Shown here: positions 8,725-17,176 of the stretch, in pieces
Layout: every line of letters begins with the position of its first letter
Position numbering within the stretch: position 1 is the stretch's first letter
Origin: Marinococcus luteus_A
GTDB taxonomy: Bacteria > Bacillota > Bacilli > Bacillales > Marinococcaceae
Assembly: GCF_034497705.1 (NCBI RefSeq)
Contig: NZ_JAXRUV010000007.1
Location: 62,001 to 126,000 of the forward strand
Direction of reading: 5' to 3'
DNA length: 64,000 nucleotides
Position numbers and translations under genes: made by a program
Notes under the pieces: generated by a model
Databases searched by the model: none
What the model saw: the letters and a program-made list of their open reading frames with translations, nothing else
Told to the model about the DNA's origin: nothing

Positions 8725-9315
8725 ATGTCAAAAAAAGACAGAGATAAAGAAATACGAAGCTACTTTCGGGCAATGGACCGCAGTTTTTATATGGATACAG
8801 ACAAAAATCTTGCCAATTGGGATCAGGCTTTATCGATTGGGCACGGACAGACCATCTCCCAGCCATCGCTTGTACTGAAAATGACGCTGGAGCTGGACAT
8901 TGATCCCGCTTCTCGGGTACTCGAAATTGGTACGGGCTCCGGCTACCAGACAGCTCTATTAGCAGCTTTTGCTGAACAGGTCTATACGGTCGAACGGATT
9001 TTACCGCTGCAGGCAAGGGCACAGGAGCGTCTGCTGGAAGCAGGGTTTACGAACATTAATTATCGGCTGGGTGATGGCAGTAAAGGCTGGGCGGAGCATG
9101 CGCCATACGACCGTATTATAGTAACGGCAGCAGCAAAAACTGTGCCGCAGTCCTTAGTCGCACAGCTGACAGCGCCGGGGAAAATGATGGTACCGGTAGG
9201 TGGCCGAATGGGGCAGGAGCTGCTGCTTATAGAAAAAAACAGCCAGGGAGAAGTGAACTCCTCTATAGTCGAATATGTAGCGTTTGTACCGCTCGAGCAG
9301 GACGAAGAAACGTGA
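8725..9315 (+). CDS. Protein-L-isoaspartate O-methyltransferase-like protein
   Basis: This 196-residue protein is a PCMT-type SAM-dependent methyltransferase. Motif I is VLEIGTGSGYQTALLA, preceded by the GHGQTISQPSLV block that shapes the isoaspartyl site, with YDRIIVTAAAKTVPQSL and GKMMVPVG later. PCMT repairs damaged aspartyl and asparaginyl residues, and all key blocks are present. The start ATG 8725 has AAGGAGG 7 bases upstream. True PCMT enzymes are uncommon in Bacillus, so a broader methyltransferase role cannot be excluded. Confidence 0.8.
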   Translation: MSKKDRDKEIRSYFRAMDRSFYMDTDKNLANWDQALSIGHGQTISQPSLVLKMTLELDIDPASRVLEIGTGSGYQTALLAAFAEQVYTVERILPLQARAQERLLEAGFTNINYRLGDGSKGWAEHAPYDRIIVTAAAKTVPQSLVAQLTAPGKMMVPVGGRMGQELLLIEKNSQGEVNSSIVEYVAFVPLEQDEET

Positions 9316-9421
9316 GGAAATGCGTAAGGCCTAAAGAGGCAGTTGATTAAAGGACAATTAGGCGCGCTGTTTTTCCTGTGTTACGCTTTACATGCATTTT
9401 ATTTCAAAGAGGAGGTTCGCT

Positions 9422-9745
9422 ATGCCAACGGTTAATGTAAAAGGCTACGGTACATTTGAAGTGGAAGAAGGAAAAAAATTAGTGCTTGCGCTTGAAGACA
9501 ATGGTGTTGATATTCTGCACCGCTGCGGCGGAAATGCCAGGTGCACCACCTGCAGGTGTGAAGTAAACGAAGGAAAACTTGGGCCGAAGGAAGCTCCGGA
9601 AGCCGCGATTCTCGAAAACAAAGACATTACTGATGAAAATATCAGGCTCTCCTGTCAAAGCCGGGTGTATTCCGACCTGACGGTAACACCAGTCATGACG
9701 GTCTCCAATTCTGATATGGAGCCGGGAAGGCGCCCGGTGGATTAA
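9422..9745 (+). CDS. [2Fe-2S] ferredoxin
   Basis: This 107-residue plant/adrenodoxin-type ferredoxin has the cluster ligands in HRCGGNARCTTCRCE (Cys x5 Cys x2 Cys) and the fourth Cys in LSCQSRV. It is an electron carrier for an unidentified partner. The frame is open 10 codons further upstream, but GAGGAGG ends just before ATG 9422, so I start there. It is transcribed after the PCMT-like gene and ends in a strong shared terminator. Confidence 0.9.
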   Translation: MPTVNVKGYGTFEVEEGKKLVLALEDNGVDILHRCGGNARCTTCRCEVNEGKLGPKEAPEAAILENKDITDENIRLSCQSRVYSDLTVTPVMTVSNSDMEPGRRPVD

Positions 9746-9746
9746 C

Positions 9747-9786
9747 AAAAAGCCGCGGTCTCTTTGAAGGACCGCGACTTTTTTTA
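9747..9786. terminator. Bidirectional terminator after the ferredoxin gene
   Basis: CGCGGTC pairs with GACCGCG, flanked by AAAA and TTTTTTT. It overlaps the last codon of the convergent symporter gene and can serve both. Confidence 0.85.
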
Positions 9787-11013
9787 TTTTTTGGGAGTCT
9801 CGCTCGTTTGTTCTGTTTTATTGATCAGCTTCGTTCCGACGAGGTCTCCGGTAACATTTAAAGCTGTTGCCCCCATGCCGACAAGTACATCAACAGCGGT
9901 TAAAAGAGCTACTGCTTCCATCGGGAGACCGACCTGGGCAAAAACGGTAGCAATCATAATAATACCAGCTCCGGGAACTCCGGCGGTACCGACCGTGGCC
10001 AGTGTGCCGACAATTACAATTTGGAGAATAGCCACAAAGCTGAGCGGCTCGCCTACGACGTTTGCTGCGAAAACGGCGGAAACAGCTACCCTGATGGCGG
10101 CGCCGTCCATGTTAATCGTCGCTCCGAGAGGCAGGCTGAACCCATAGAGGCTCTGCTTTAATCCAAGGTCACGGGCAGCGTTTAACGTGAGAGGAAGGGT
10201 GCCTGAACTGCTCTGGGTGACGAAGGCTGTGAGCATCGGGGTGCGTGCTTCCCGGAAAAAGTCGCCCAGATTAATTTTGGCGGCTAAAAGAAAGACAATA
10301 TAAAGGCCAAGCTGTACTGCAAGGGCAACGTACAGTACGATTATAAAATTACCGAGGGAGAGAAGCGTATTTGCTCCCTGACTGCCTACCATCTCAGCGA
10401 TAATAGCAAAGATGCCAAAGGGGATGAACTGCAAAATACCTTTCATGACGGTAAGCGTAAGTTCGTTTAAGGCTTCTGCTCCGCGATACAGCCGCTCGCC
10501 CATTTCCTTATAGCTCGAGGATGAACGCAGATAAGTTAAAGCAATGCCAAAAGCGAATGCGGTAAAAATAATGCCCAGAAGATTCATCTCCGTAAAGGCT
10601 ACGGCGATATTATCGGGAACGATATTTAATATAACCTCTGTGACTCCAGGATTATCAGGAGTCTCAAAACTTTCGCTTCCATCCAGTGTGGTTCCGGTGC
10701 CCGGGTTAAAAAGGCTGGCGATTGATGTGCCCACTACAATTGCTACAGCGGATGTAAGAAGATAATAAATGAATACTTTGCCTCCCATCCGACCAAGCCC
10801 GCCGATAGTAGTCTGGTTAACCCCGACAATCAGTGTAAATAAAATTAACGGAACTATAATAAACTGAAGCAGCCGAAGCATAAGATCGCCAATAGGGGCG
10901 AGCACGGCGGCATCTTCTCCGAAAATAAAACCTACAGCGATACCAGCAATAAGAGCAGTTGTGATTTTGGCAATCAGAGACACGTCAAAGTAACGCTTGA
11001 TCATTTGTTTCAA
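9784..11013 (-). CDS. DAACS-family dicarboxylate/amino acid:cation symporter
   Basis: This protein of about 409 residues has the GltP/GltT architecture. It shows the serine-rich re-entrant loop TAFVTQSSSGTLPLTLNA, the TM7 motif GATINMDGAA (NMDG), and the TM8 block. The family imports glutamate, aspartate or C4-dicarboxylates with sodium or protons. The frame opens at GTG 11020-11022, but that overlaps the GGAGG; TTG 11011-11013, 8 bases after it, is the better start, and ATG 11002-11004 is also possible. The position next to rocA-rocD makes glutamate or aspartate a reasonable substrate, but this is inference. Confidence 0.88.
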   Translation of the reverse strand: MKQMIKRYFDVSLIAKITTALIAGIAVGFIFGEDAAVLAPIGDLMLRLLQFIIVPLILFTLIVGVNQTTIGGLGRMGGKVFIYYLLTSAVAIVVGTSIASLFNPGTGTTLDGSESFETPDNPGVTEVILNIVPDNIAVAFTEMNLLGIIFTAFAFGIALTYLRSSSSYKEMGERLYRGAEALNELTLTVMKGILQFIPFGIFAIIAEMVGSQGANTLLSLGNFIIVLYVALAVQLGLYIVFLLAAKINLGDFFREARTPMLTAFVTQSSSGTLPLTLNAARDLGLKQSLYGFSLPLGATINMDGAAIRVAVSAVFAANVVGEPLSFVAILQIVIVGTLATVGTAGVPGAGIIMIATVFAQVGLPMEAVALLTAVDVLVGMGATALNVTGDLVGTKLINKTEQTSETPKK

Positions 11014-11125
11014 TAGCCGCACCTCCTTAATTAATATATTCTTATCGGTTTAATCAACATTATAAAAATAAAGGAAACAGGCATTCTTGTCAAAATGAAC
11101 GCTCATTGTGAGGGATAACGAAAGA

Positions 11126-11157
11126 AAGGAGTTCTTCCCACATGGGAAAAACTCCTT
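11126..11157 (-). terminator. Terminator of rocD-rocA
   Basis: AAGGAGTT / AACTCCTT with an inner TTCCC/GGGAA pairing forms a strong hairpin downstream of rocA on the minus strand. Confidence 0.75.
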
Positions 11158-11189
11158 AGGAAAGGCCGCAGCCAGCATGAACAGAAATT

Positions 11190-12737
11190 TTAAAGCATCT
11201 GGCTGATTGTTTTTGGGTGCAGGTGCTGGATCAGGTAGTCCGGGCCGCCGGCTTTGGCATCGGTTCCGGACATTTTGAAGCCGCCAAATGGGTGATAGCC
11301 GACGATGGCGCCTGTGCAGTTACGGTTGAAATACAGGTTGCCCACGTGGAAATGAAGCTTGGCGTATTCCAGCCGGTCGATGTTGTTGGAGATGACGGCC
11401 CCGGTTAAGCCGTATTCGGTATTGTTTGCAATATCAATGGCTTCTTCGTAAGAGGATGCTTTCGTAAAAGCAACGACCGGCCCGAAAATTTCCTCCTGCA
11501 TAATGCGTGCTTTCGGGTCAAGATCGGCGAATACGGTCGGATCAATGAAGTATCCTTTGGAGTCGTCGCTCTTTCCTCCGGCCACAAGCCGTCCTTCCTT
11601 TTTGCCGATATCAATATAGCCGGTGATTTTATCAAAAGCTTTCTGGTTGACGACAGGACCCATATAGTTGTCATAGGACGTTGGATCCCCTACGGATAAC
11701 GCTTTGGCCTGCTTTTCCACTTTGCTCAGAACGTCGTCGTACACGTCCTGGTGAGCGACGACCCTGGAGCCTGCCGAGCATTTCTGGCCGGAAAATCCGT
11801 AGGCGGAAGCGATGATGGCCTCAGCAGCGGTGTCAAGATCTGCTTCGCTGTCGACGACAATCGTATCTTTGCCACCCATTTCAACGATGACCCGCTTCAA
11901 ATGCTGCTGGCCTTCCTGAATCTCGGCCGCTTTTTTATAAATGCGTGTGCCGGTAGCCCGGGAGCCGGTGAAGCTGATAAGCGCTGTTTTCGGGTGATCC
12001 ACGAGATAGTCGCCAATTTCTTCCGGCTCCCCGGGGACGAAGTTAATGACGCCGTCTGGGACGCCGGATTCAATCAGAATGTCAACAAACTTTGCGGCAA
12101 TGACAGGGGTCGGCTCGGCCGGCTTTAATAAAACGGTGTTGCCTGTAACCAGCGGAGCAACGGTCGTTCCCACCATGATCGCGCAGGCGAAATTCCATGG
12201 CGGAATCGTAACAGCCACACCGAGCGGCTGGTACACATACTGATTGTACTCTCCTTCCCGGCTGTTAATAGCCTTGCCGTTTTTCAGCTCGAGCATTTGG
12301 CGGGCATAATATTCGACGAAGTCGATAGCCTCGGCCACATCGGCATCTGCTTCCTTCCAGGGCTTGCCGCCTTCTTTCACGAGCGTGGCCGACAATTCAT
12401 GCTTGCGCCGGCGCATTTTTGCGGCTGCCCGGAACATGACTTCCGCACGGGCATCGGCACTTGTCGTTCTCCAGGACTGAAACGCTTCGCTTGCGGCATC
12501 GAAAGCCTGATTAATTAATGCGGGGTTGGCTTTAGAAACACTTCCGACGACTTCCTTTTTATTGGCAGGGTTGATGGAAACAAGCTTTTCCCCGGTGATA
12601 ATCCGCTCACCGCCAATAATCAGCGGGTAGTCCTGGCCAAGGTTTTTTTCAACTTCTTTGATTGCCTCTGCAAATTCTTTTCGGTTCTTTTCATCCGTAA
12701 AATCGGTAAAAGGTTCATGACGGTACGCTGTATACAT
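11190..12737 (-). CDS. rocA: 1-pyrroline-5-carboxylate dehydrogenase
   Basis: This 515-residue enzyme oxidises L-glutamate gamma-semialdehyde to glutamate with NAD, the last step of arginine, ornithine and proline breakdown. ALDH motifs are present: PPWNFACAIM, VEMGGKDTIVV with the general-base Glu, and the catalytic Cys in GFSGQKCSAGSR. The N-terminal extension beginning MYTAYRHEPFTDF is typical of the Bacillus RocA/PutC type. ATG 12735-12737 has AGGAGG upstream. It lies 17 bases behind rocD in the same operon and so falls under the sigma-54 promoter at 13997-14013. Confidence 0.95.
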   Translation of the reverse strand: MYTAYRHEPFTDFTDEKNRKEFAEAIKEVEKNLGQDYPLIIGGERIITGEKLVSINPANKKEVVGSVSKANPALINQAFDAASEAFQSWRTTSADARAEVMFRAAAKMRRRKHELSATLVKEGGKPWKEADADVAEAIDFVEYYARQMLELKNGKAINSREGEYNQYVYQPLGVAVTIPPWNFACAIMVGTTVAPLVTGNTVLLKPAEPTPVIAAKFVDILIESGVPDGVINFVPGEPEEIGDYLVDHPKTALISFTGSRATGTRIYKKAAEIQEGQQHLKRVIVEMGGKDTIVVDSEADLDTAAEAIIASAYGFSGQKCSAGSRVVAHQDVYDDVLSKVEKQAKALSVGDPTSYDNYMGPVVNQKAFDKITGYIDIGKKEGRLVAGGKSDDSKGYFIDPTVFADLDPKARIMQEEIFGPVVAFTKASSYEEAIDIANNTEYGLTGAVISNNIDRLEYAKLHFHVGNLYFNRNCTGAIVGYHPFGGFKMSGTDAKAGGPDYLIQHLHPKTISQML

Positions 12738-12754
12738 TTGAAAGCCTCCTATTA

Positions 12755-13960
12755 TTAAAGTTCAGTAAGCACTTCTTCAATTCGTTCAGCCGCCCAGTCC
12801 AGATCCTGCTGTGAAATAACGAGCGGCGGGGCGAAGCGGATAACAGTATCGTGTGTTTCTTTACAGAGAATTCCTTTGTCTTTTAGCTGCTCACAGCAGG
12901 CCCGCGCCGGAATATCTAGTTCGACGCCTATAAACAGCCCTCTGCCCCGTACCTCTTTAATATGAGGGTTTGTGATAGAGGCAAGCCTGTTTTTAAAATG
13001 CTCTCCGAGTTCAAGTGAACGGGAGGCAAGCTGCTGCTCTTCGATCACGTCAAGAGAAGCTACCGCCACTGCACAGGCGAGGGGATTGCCGCCGAATGTA
13101 GATCCATGGGAGCCCGGGGTGAAAACACCAAGGATATCCTCATCAGCAGCTACGCATGATATGGGAAAAACGCCGCCGCCCAGTGCTTTTCCAAGAATAT
13201 ATATATCAGGAGCAACCCCGTCCCAGTCGCATGCGAACATTTTACCAGCGCGCCCGAGGCCGGATTGAATTTCATCAGCGGCAAACAGCACCTGATGGGC
13301 CCGGCACAGCTCGTACGCCTGCTGCAAAAACCCTTCAGGGGGTATTATAATTCCGGCTTCCCCCTGAATGGGCTCAACTAAAAATCCAGCTGTATGAGGG
13401 GTAATAGCTTTTTCGAGCGCCTTGAGATCCCCGTACGGTACGATTTTAATACCCGGGAGCATCGGGCCAAAGCCCCGTTTGTATTCCTCTTCCGAAGAAA
13501 GGGAGACAGCGCTCATCGTACGTCCATGAAAGTTTCCTTCGCATGCAATAATTTCTGCGCGCCCTTCCGGAATACCTTTCTTTTCGTAGCCCCAGCGGCG
13601 AATCGCTTTGACTGCTGTTTCTACTGCTTCTGCCCCGGTATTCATGGGGAGTACCATGTTCTTGTTAGTTAAGGCTGACACTTTGTCATAAAAAGGAGCA
13701 AGCTGATCATTATGAAATGCTCGGGAGGTAAGCGTCACCCGGTCAGCCTGATCTTTCAGGGCCTGTATAATTTTGGGGTGGCGGTGGCCCTGATTAACAG
13801 CGGAGTATGCACTCAGCATGTCAATATAGGAACGGCCTTCCGGATCCTTCACCCATATACCCTCCGCTTCAGTAATAACAACGGGAAGCGGGATGTAATT
13901 CCGGGCACCGTGTTTATCGTTTTGATCGATGATCTGACTCGAAGACATTGTTTCTGTCAT
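12755..13960 (-). CDS. rocD: Ornithine aminotransferase
   Basis: This 401-residue PLP enzyme moves the delta-amino group of ornithine to 2-oxoglutarate, giving glutamate semialdehyde for RocA. The PLP lysine is in ILGKALGGG, the substrate-side signature in NTGAEAVETA, and the Asp pairing with the pyridine nitrogen in FAADEIQSG. HGARNYIPLPVV at the N terminus is typical of ornithine aminotransferase. ATG 13958-13960 has AGGAGA upstream. It is the first gene of the rocD-rocA unit, starting about 26 bases after the predicted sigma-54 transcription start. Confidence 0.95.
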   Translation of the reverse strand: MTETMSSSQIIDQNDKHGARNYIPLPVVITEAEGIWVKDPEGRSYIDMLSAYSAVNQGHRHPKIIQALKDQADRVTLTSRAFHNDQLAPFYDKVSALTNKNMVLPMNTGAEAVETAVKAIRRWGYEKKGIPEGRAEIIACEGNFHGRTMSAVSLSSEEEYKRGFGPMLPGIKIVPYGDLKALEKAITPHTAGFLVEPIQGEAGIIIPPEGFLQQAYELCRAHQVLFAADEIQSGLGRAGKMFACDWDGVAPDIYILGKALGGGVFPISCVAADEDILGVFTPGSHGSTFGGNPLACAVAVASLDVIEEQQLASRSLELGEHFKNRLASITNPHIKEVRGRGLFIGVELDIPARACCEQLKDKGILCKETHDTVIRFAPPLVISQQDLDWAAERIEEVLTEL

Positions 13961-13996
13961 GCATACCCTCTCCTAAAGTAAGGTTACTGTAAAAGT

Positions 13997-14013
13997 TGCA
14001 AGAACTGTGCCAA
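13997..14013 (-). promoter_or_regulatory. Sigma-54 (SigL) -24/-12 promoter of rocD-rocA
   Basis: On the minus strand the sequence reads TTGGCACAGTTCTTGCA, a full match to the consensus TTGGCAC-N5-TTGCA. In Bacillus subtilis roc operons use SigL with the activator RocR. Confidence 0.93.
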
Positions 14014-14061
14014 CTTCAGAAGGCGTCTACAGTAGGAAGCGGCTGGTGAAAGAGAGAGGAG

Positions 14062-14078
14062 AGGAAAAAAATTTTGCA
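14062..14078. promoter_or_regulatory. RocR-type upstream activating sequence 1
   Basis: AGGAAAAAAATTTTGCA matches the B. subtilis RocR consensus TGCAAAANAATTTTGCA at all but two positions. It lies about 50 bases upstream of the -24 element. Confidence 0.75.
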
Positions 14079-14083
14079 TGCAG

Positions 14084-14100
14084 TGATTAATTTTTTTGCA
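14084..14100. promoter_or_regulatory. RocR-type upstream activating sequence 2 (degenerate)
   Basis: TGATTAATTTTTTTGCA keeps the TTTTGCA half but has a weak other half. Its phase with site 1 (22 bp apart, about two helical turns) suggests a second subsite. Confidence 0.45.
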
Positions 14101-14187
14101 CTCTTTTGAAAATTAAAGTGCTTTAATTACAAACAGAAAAAACCGAATACTGGGTGAAATAAAGAATAAATTTTAATTTAGAACTTT

Positions 14188-14205
14188 TTGTGAAAATATT
14201 CACAA
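14188..14205. promoter_or_regulatory. Rex/Fnr-type operator 1 of lctP
   Basis: TTGTGAAAATATTCACAA is a perfect 7-bp dyad around 4 bases, identical to the Firmicute Rex consensus TTGTGAA-N4-TTCACAA. It also fits the Fnr box TGTGA-N6-TCACA. It lies just upstream of the -35 element. Confidence 0.8.
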
Positions 14206-14210
14206 ATTCA

Positions 14211-14239
14211 TTGTGCCAGTAACTTGTCTGGGTTATGCT
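14211..14239 (+). promoter_or_regulatory. Predicted lctP promoter
   Basis: TTGTGC (14211-14216) and TATGCT (14234-14239) are separated by 17 bases. The promoter sits between two operator dyads. Confidence 0.55.
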
Positions 14240-14240
14240 C

Positions 14241-14264
14241 TATATGTGAAATAATTCACATATA
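14241..14264. promoter_or_regulatory. Rex/Fnr-type operator 2 of lctP
   Basis: A perfect dyad with 10-bp arms (TATATGTGAA and TTCACATATA around four bases) has the same TGTGAA-N4-TTCACA core as operator 1. It covers the expected transcription start, the position of a repressor. Confidence 0.8.
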
Positions 14265-14290
14265 GAGATGGAGAGAAGGAAGGGATTTTC

Positions 14291-15898
14291 ATGTTTGTGG
14301 AAACGTACGATCCGTTTCAAAATATTGTTTTTTCTGCTCTGGCAGCTGCAGTGCCAATTTTATTGTTTCTGGTATGCCTGACACTGTTCAAAATGAAAGG
14401 CATCTATGCCGCTTTGCTTACGCTCGGCGTTACTTTTGTAATAGCAATGGGAGTTTTTGGCCTGCCTCTTGCTCAAAGCGGCGGGGCAGTGACAGAAGGA
14501 ATTGTGCAGGGGCTGTTTCCGATCGGCTATATTATTATCATGGCTGTCTGGCTGTACAAGGTATCGGTCGCATCAGGAAAATTTCATACGATCCAAAACA
14601 GCATCGCTTCGATTTCCGCAGATCAGCGGGTGCAATTATTATTAATAGGTTTTTGTTTTAATGCCTTTCTGGAAGGCGCTGCAGGGTTTGGAGTACCGAT
14701 AGCTATTTGTGCCGTGCTGCTCGTTCAGCTCGGGTTTCAGCCGCTTCAGGCAGCTATGCTTTGTCTGATTGCCAACGGCGCAGCCGGAGCTTTTGGAGCC
14801 ATCGGGGTGCCTGTAGGTATTATTGATACACTTCAGCTTGAAGGCATCACTGCAATGGACGTGTCGCAGATGACTGCACTCACGCTTCCGCTAGTGAACT
14901 TCAGCATTCCGTTTTTACTGATATTTCTTCTGGATGGGTTAAAGGGTATCAAAGAAACTCTTCCGGCAATCCTGGTAACAGCTGTAACATATACGGTGCT
15001 TCAGGCAGTGATTACGGTTACTGCTGGTCCTGAGCTTGCCAATATTATTCCTTCCCTGGCAGCGATGGGGGCTCTTGCCATTCTCCAGCGGTTCTGGCAA
15101 CCGGCCAACATTTTCCGCCTCGATGGTAAAGAGTATGTGCGAGCTGAACCGAAAGCGAAAGGGTCGTGGAGAACGGTAGTGTTTGCCTGGTCGCCGTTTT
15201 ATCTGCTGACGATCTTTATCATGATATGGAGCTTTCCGGGATTTAAAGCACTTTTTGAAGAAAGCGGGATGCTTTCCCCAGCGGTGCTTGGCTTTATTCT
15301 GCCGGGAACGTACAGCAGCTCAGCGGGCCAGGGAATTGTATTTAACCTGAACTTTATCGGGGCTACAGGTACAGCGATTTTGCTGGCGGTGCTTGTGACA
15401 GTGTTGTTTGCCAAAAACATGAACTGGTCCAGGGCGCATGCAGAATTAATGCAGACATTAAAAGAGCTGTGGCTGCCAATTGTCACTATTTGTGCCATTC
15501 TTGCAGTAGCTAAGCTTGCCACCTATGGAGGACTAACGATGGCTATGGGGGAAGCAGCAGCTATGACAGGGAATATTTTTCCTTTCCTCTCACCGGTGCT
15601 TGGCTGGATTGGAGTGTTTATGACAGGGTCGGTCGTAAATAATAATACGCTGTTTGCCTCTATTCAAACGACAGCTGCTGCGGGAGTCGGTGTTGATGGG
15701 GCTCTGCTGGTAGCTGCCAACACAGCAGGAGGCGTAATGGCGAAGCTGATCTCGCCGCAGTCCATTGCCATTGCGACTGCCGCTGTGGGACAGACAGGTA
15801 AGGAAGGGCAATTAATGAAAATGACGCTCAAATACAGCCTGTACCTTCTGTTATTCGTCTGCCTGTGGACGTTTGGTTTGAGTTTATTTATTCATTAA
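14291..15898 (+). CDS. lctP: L-lactate permease (LctP/LldP family)
   Basis: This 535-residue protein has about 12-14 membrane segments and the LctP signature EGAAGFGVPIAI. Later blocks GTYSSSAGQGIVFNLNFIGATG and GSVVNNNTLFASIQTTAAAGVGVD are also family-typical. It exchanges lactate (and often glycolate) with protons across the cytoplasmic membrane. The start is ATG 14291 behind GGAGAGAAGG. It stands alone, without ldh beside it, but two Rex/Fnr-like dyads frame its promoter, implying control by NADH/NAD ratio or oxygen. Divergent to rocD. Confidence 0.95.
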   Translation: MFVETYDPFQNIVFSALAAAVPILLFLVCLTLFKMKGIYAALLTLGVTFVIAMGVFGLPLAQSGGAVTEGIVQGLFPIGYIIIMAVWLYKVSVASGKFHTIQNSIASISADQRVQLLLIGFCFNAFLEGAAGFGVPIAICAVLLVQLGFQPLQAAMLCLIANGAAGAFGAIGVPVGIIDTLQLEGITAMDVSQMTALTLPLVNFSIPFLLIFLLDGLKGIKETLPAILVTAVTYTVLQAVITVTAGPELANIIPSLAAMGALAILQRFWQPANIFRLDGKEYVRAEPKAKGSWRTVVFAWSPFYLLTIFIMIWSFPGFKALFEESGMLSPAVLGFILPGTYSSSAGQGIVFNLNFIGATGTAILLAVLVTVLFAKNMNWSRAHAELMQTLKELWLPIVTICAILAVAKLATYGGLTMAMGEAAAMTGNIFPFLSPVLGWIGVFMTGSVVNNNTLFASIQTTAAAGVGVDGALLVAANTAGGVMAKLISPQSIAIATAAVGQTGKEGQLMKMTLKYSLYLLLFVCLWTFGLSLFIH

Positions 15899-15926
15899 AA
15901 TAGATTGAGAGGATAAAAAATATAGC

Positions 15927-15964
15927 AAAAAGGACCGGCTTTTTCAGCGTCGGTTCTTTTTATT
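15927..15964 (+). terminator. Terminator of lctP
   Basis: AGGACCGGC pairs with GTCGGTTCT through G-T pairs, with A run before and T run after. Confidence 0.75.
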
Positions 15965-15992
15965 TCCCGGGCAATAAACAGGTTTATTCTGA

Positions 15993-17042
15993 TTAATCTA
16001 AAATCGAAGGGGATTCAGGTACTGCCTTTGGTTTTCCGATCAGGTACCCCTGGGCCAGGTCAAATCCAAGTTCGCGCACACAGTTTAATTCTTCAGAACG
16101 CTCAATTCCCTCGGCGAGCGTAATAATACCGTAGCTGCCCGCGCGTGAAACGATTTTTTCCAGCCGCTGCTGCTTTTTAATGTCCTGATCGCAATGGTCG
16201 ACAAGTGAACGATCGATTTTTACGTAATGCGGCTGCAGCTCCTCCATAACATCAATCGTCGAGTAGCCGGATCCAAGATCATCTAAAGCAACACGTACAC
16301 CATACGATTGAAAGGTTTGAAAAATACGGAGCAGGTGTTCGAGATCATCAAATTTTTCTGTCTCCACCACTTCAAACACAAGATCCTTCGTAGAAATCCC
16401 GCAGCTTCTGGCTATAGCAAATGTAGAAAGCAGACAGTGATCCGGATCATAGATTGAAGAGGGCAGAAAGTTAATAAATCGTTTAGTGCCGGGCTTTAGA
16501 TATTTGGCACTGGTTTTAATAGACGCAATGCGTGCCCGGTTGTCTAAAAGCGACTGCAGACCGCTCTGCTGGGAAAATGAAAACAGCTGATCCGGCCGGA
16601 ACGGAGCAGCGTCTGCCTGCGGGCGCATGAGAAACTCGTATCCCATTACTTCACCGGTGTTCAATTGAATAATCGGCTGCATGTGGTGAGTGAACTGCTC
16701 ATTATTGATGACAGTCATAAACGAGGGGCGGGAAATCCGCTCCTTCAGCTGGTGGAAATTAATCATGTTCGCATGAGTCTGTTGATCTTTACCTGTCCAG
16801 GTGCCCTTTAACTCGACCGGGTCTCCGGGGAGGGTGCGTTCAATGAAATCCAGAAAAGGGCCGAGTGTCTGAACAGCAGAATAGTAATAATGAAGCGTAT
16901 TATCCTGAGTGTAGGAATTGTAACCGTTTTGGAGCATGTGATAATGAAGCTCACGGAGCACACTGAAGGTTGTATGAGTGAACAACAGATACCCGGAAGA
17001 TTCCAAATCAGGCAGTGCTGTGCAGCTGGAGCATTGATTCAT
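15993..17042 (-). CDS. EAL-domain c-di-GMP phosphodiesterase
   Basis: This 349-residue protein has a short N-terminal region starting with a CxxC pair (NQCSSC) and an EAL domain from about residue 108. Catalytic residues are present: Glu in YEFLM (EFL instead of EAL), Asn in INFLPSS, Glu in VVETE, the DD pair in DDLGSGYS, Lys in VKIDRS, Glu in LAEGIE and Gln in AQGYLIG. It should hydrolyse c-di-GMP to pGpG. There is no GGDEF domain and no membrane segment, so it is likely cytosolic. The CxxC and N-terminal region may sense redox or metal, which is speculation. ATG 17040-17042 follows AGGAGG. Confidence 0.88.
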   Translation of the reverse strand: MNQCSSCTALPDLESSGYLLFTHTTFSVLRELHYHMLQNGYNSYTQDNTLHYYYSAVQTLGPFLDFIERTLPGDPVELKGTWTGKDQQTHANMINFHQLKERISRPSFMTVINNEQFTHHMQPIIQLNTGEVMGYEFLMRPQADAAPFRPDQLFSFSQQSGLQSLLDNRARIASIKTSAKYLKPGTKRFINFLPSSIYDPDHCLLSTFAIARSCGISTKDLVFEVVETEKFDDLEHLLRIFQTFQSYGVRVALDDLGSGYSTIDVMEELQPHYVKIDRSLVDHCDQDIKKQQRLEKIVSRAGSYGIITLAEGIERSEELNCVRELGFDLAQGYLIGKPKAVPESPSILD

Positions 17043-17134
17043 GATCTTAGGTCCTCCTATTCAAAACGTACGCTTATATAGCTTTATGTTCTCTCTATTT
17101 TATCGGATTCCGACAGAAATTGTTGAAAAAAACA

Positions 17135-17171
17135 TAAAAAAGCAGAGAAAAGGATTTGTCCCTTTCTCTGC
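17135..17171 (-). terminator. Terminator of the BCCT gene
   Basis: On the minus strand GCAGAGAAAGG pairs with CCTTTTCTCTGC and is followed by six T. It starts 6 bases after the stop codon. Confidence 0.85.
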
Positions 17172-17176
17172 GCACA

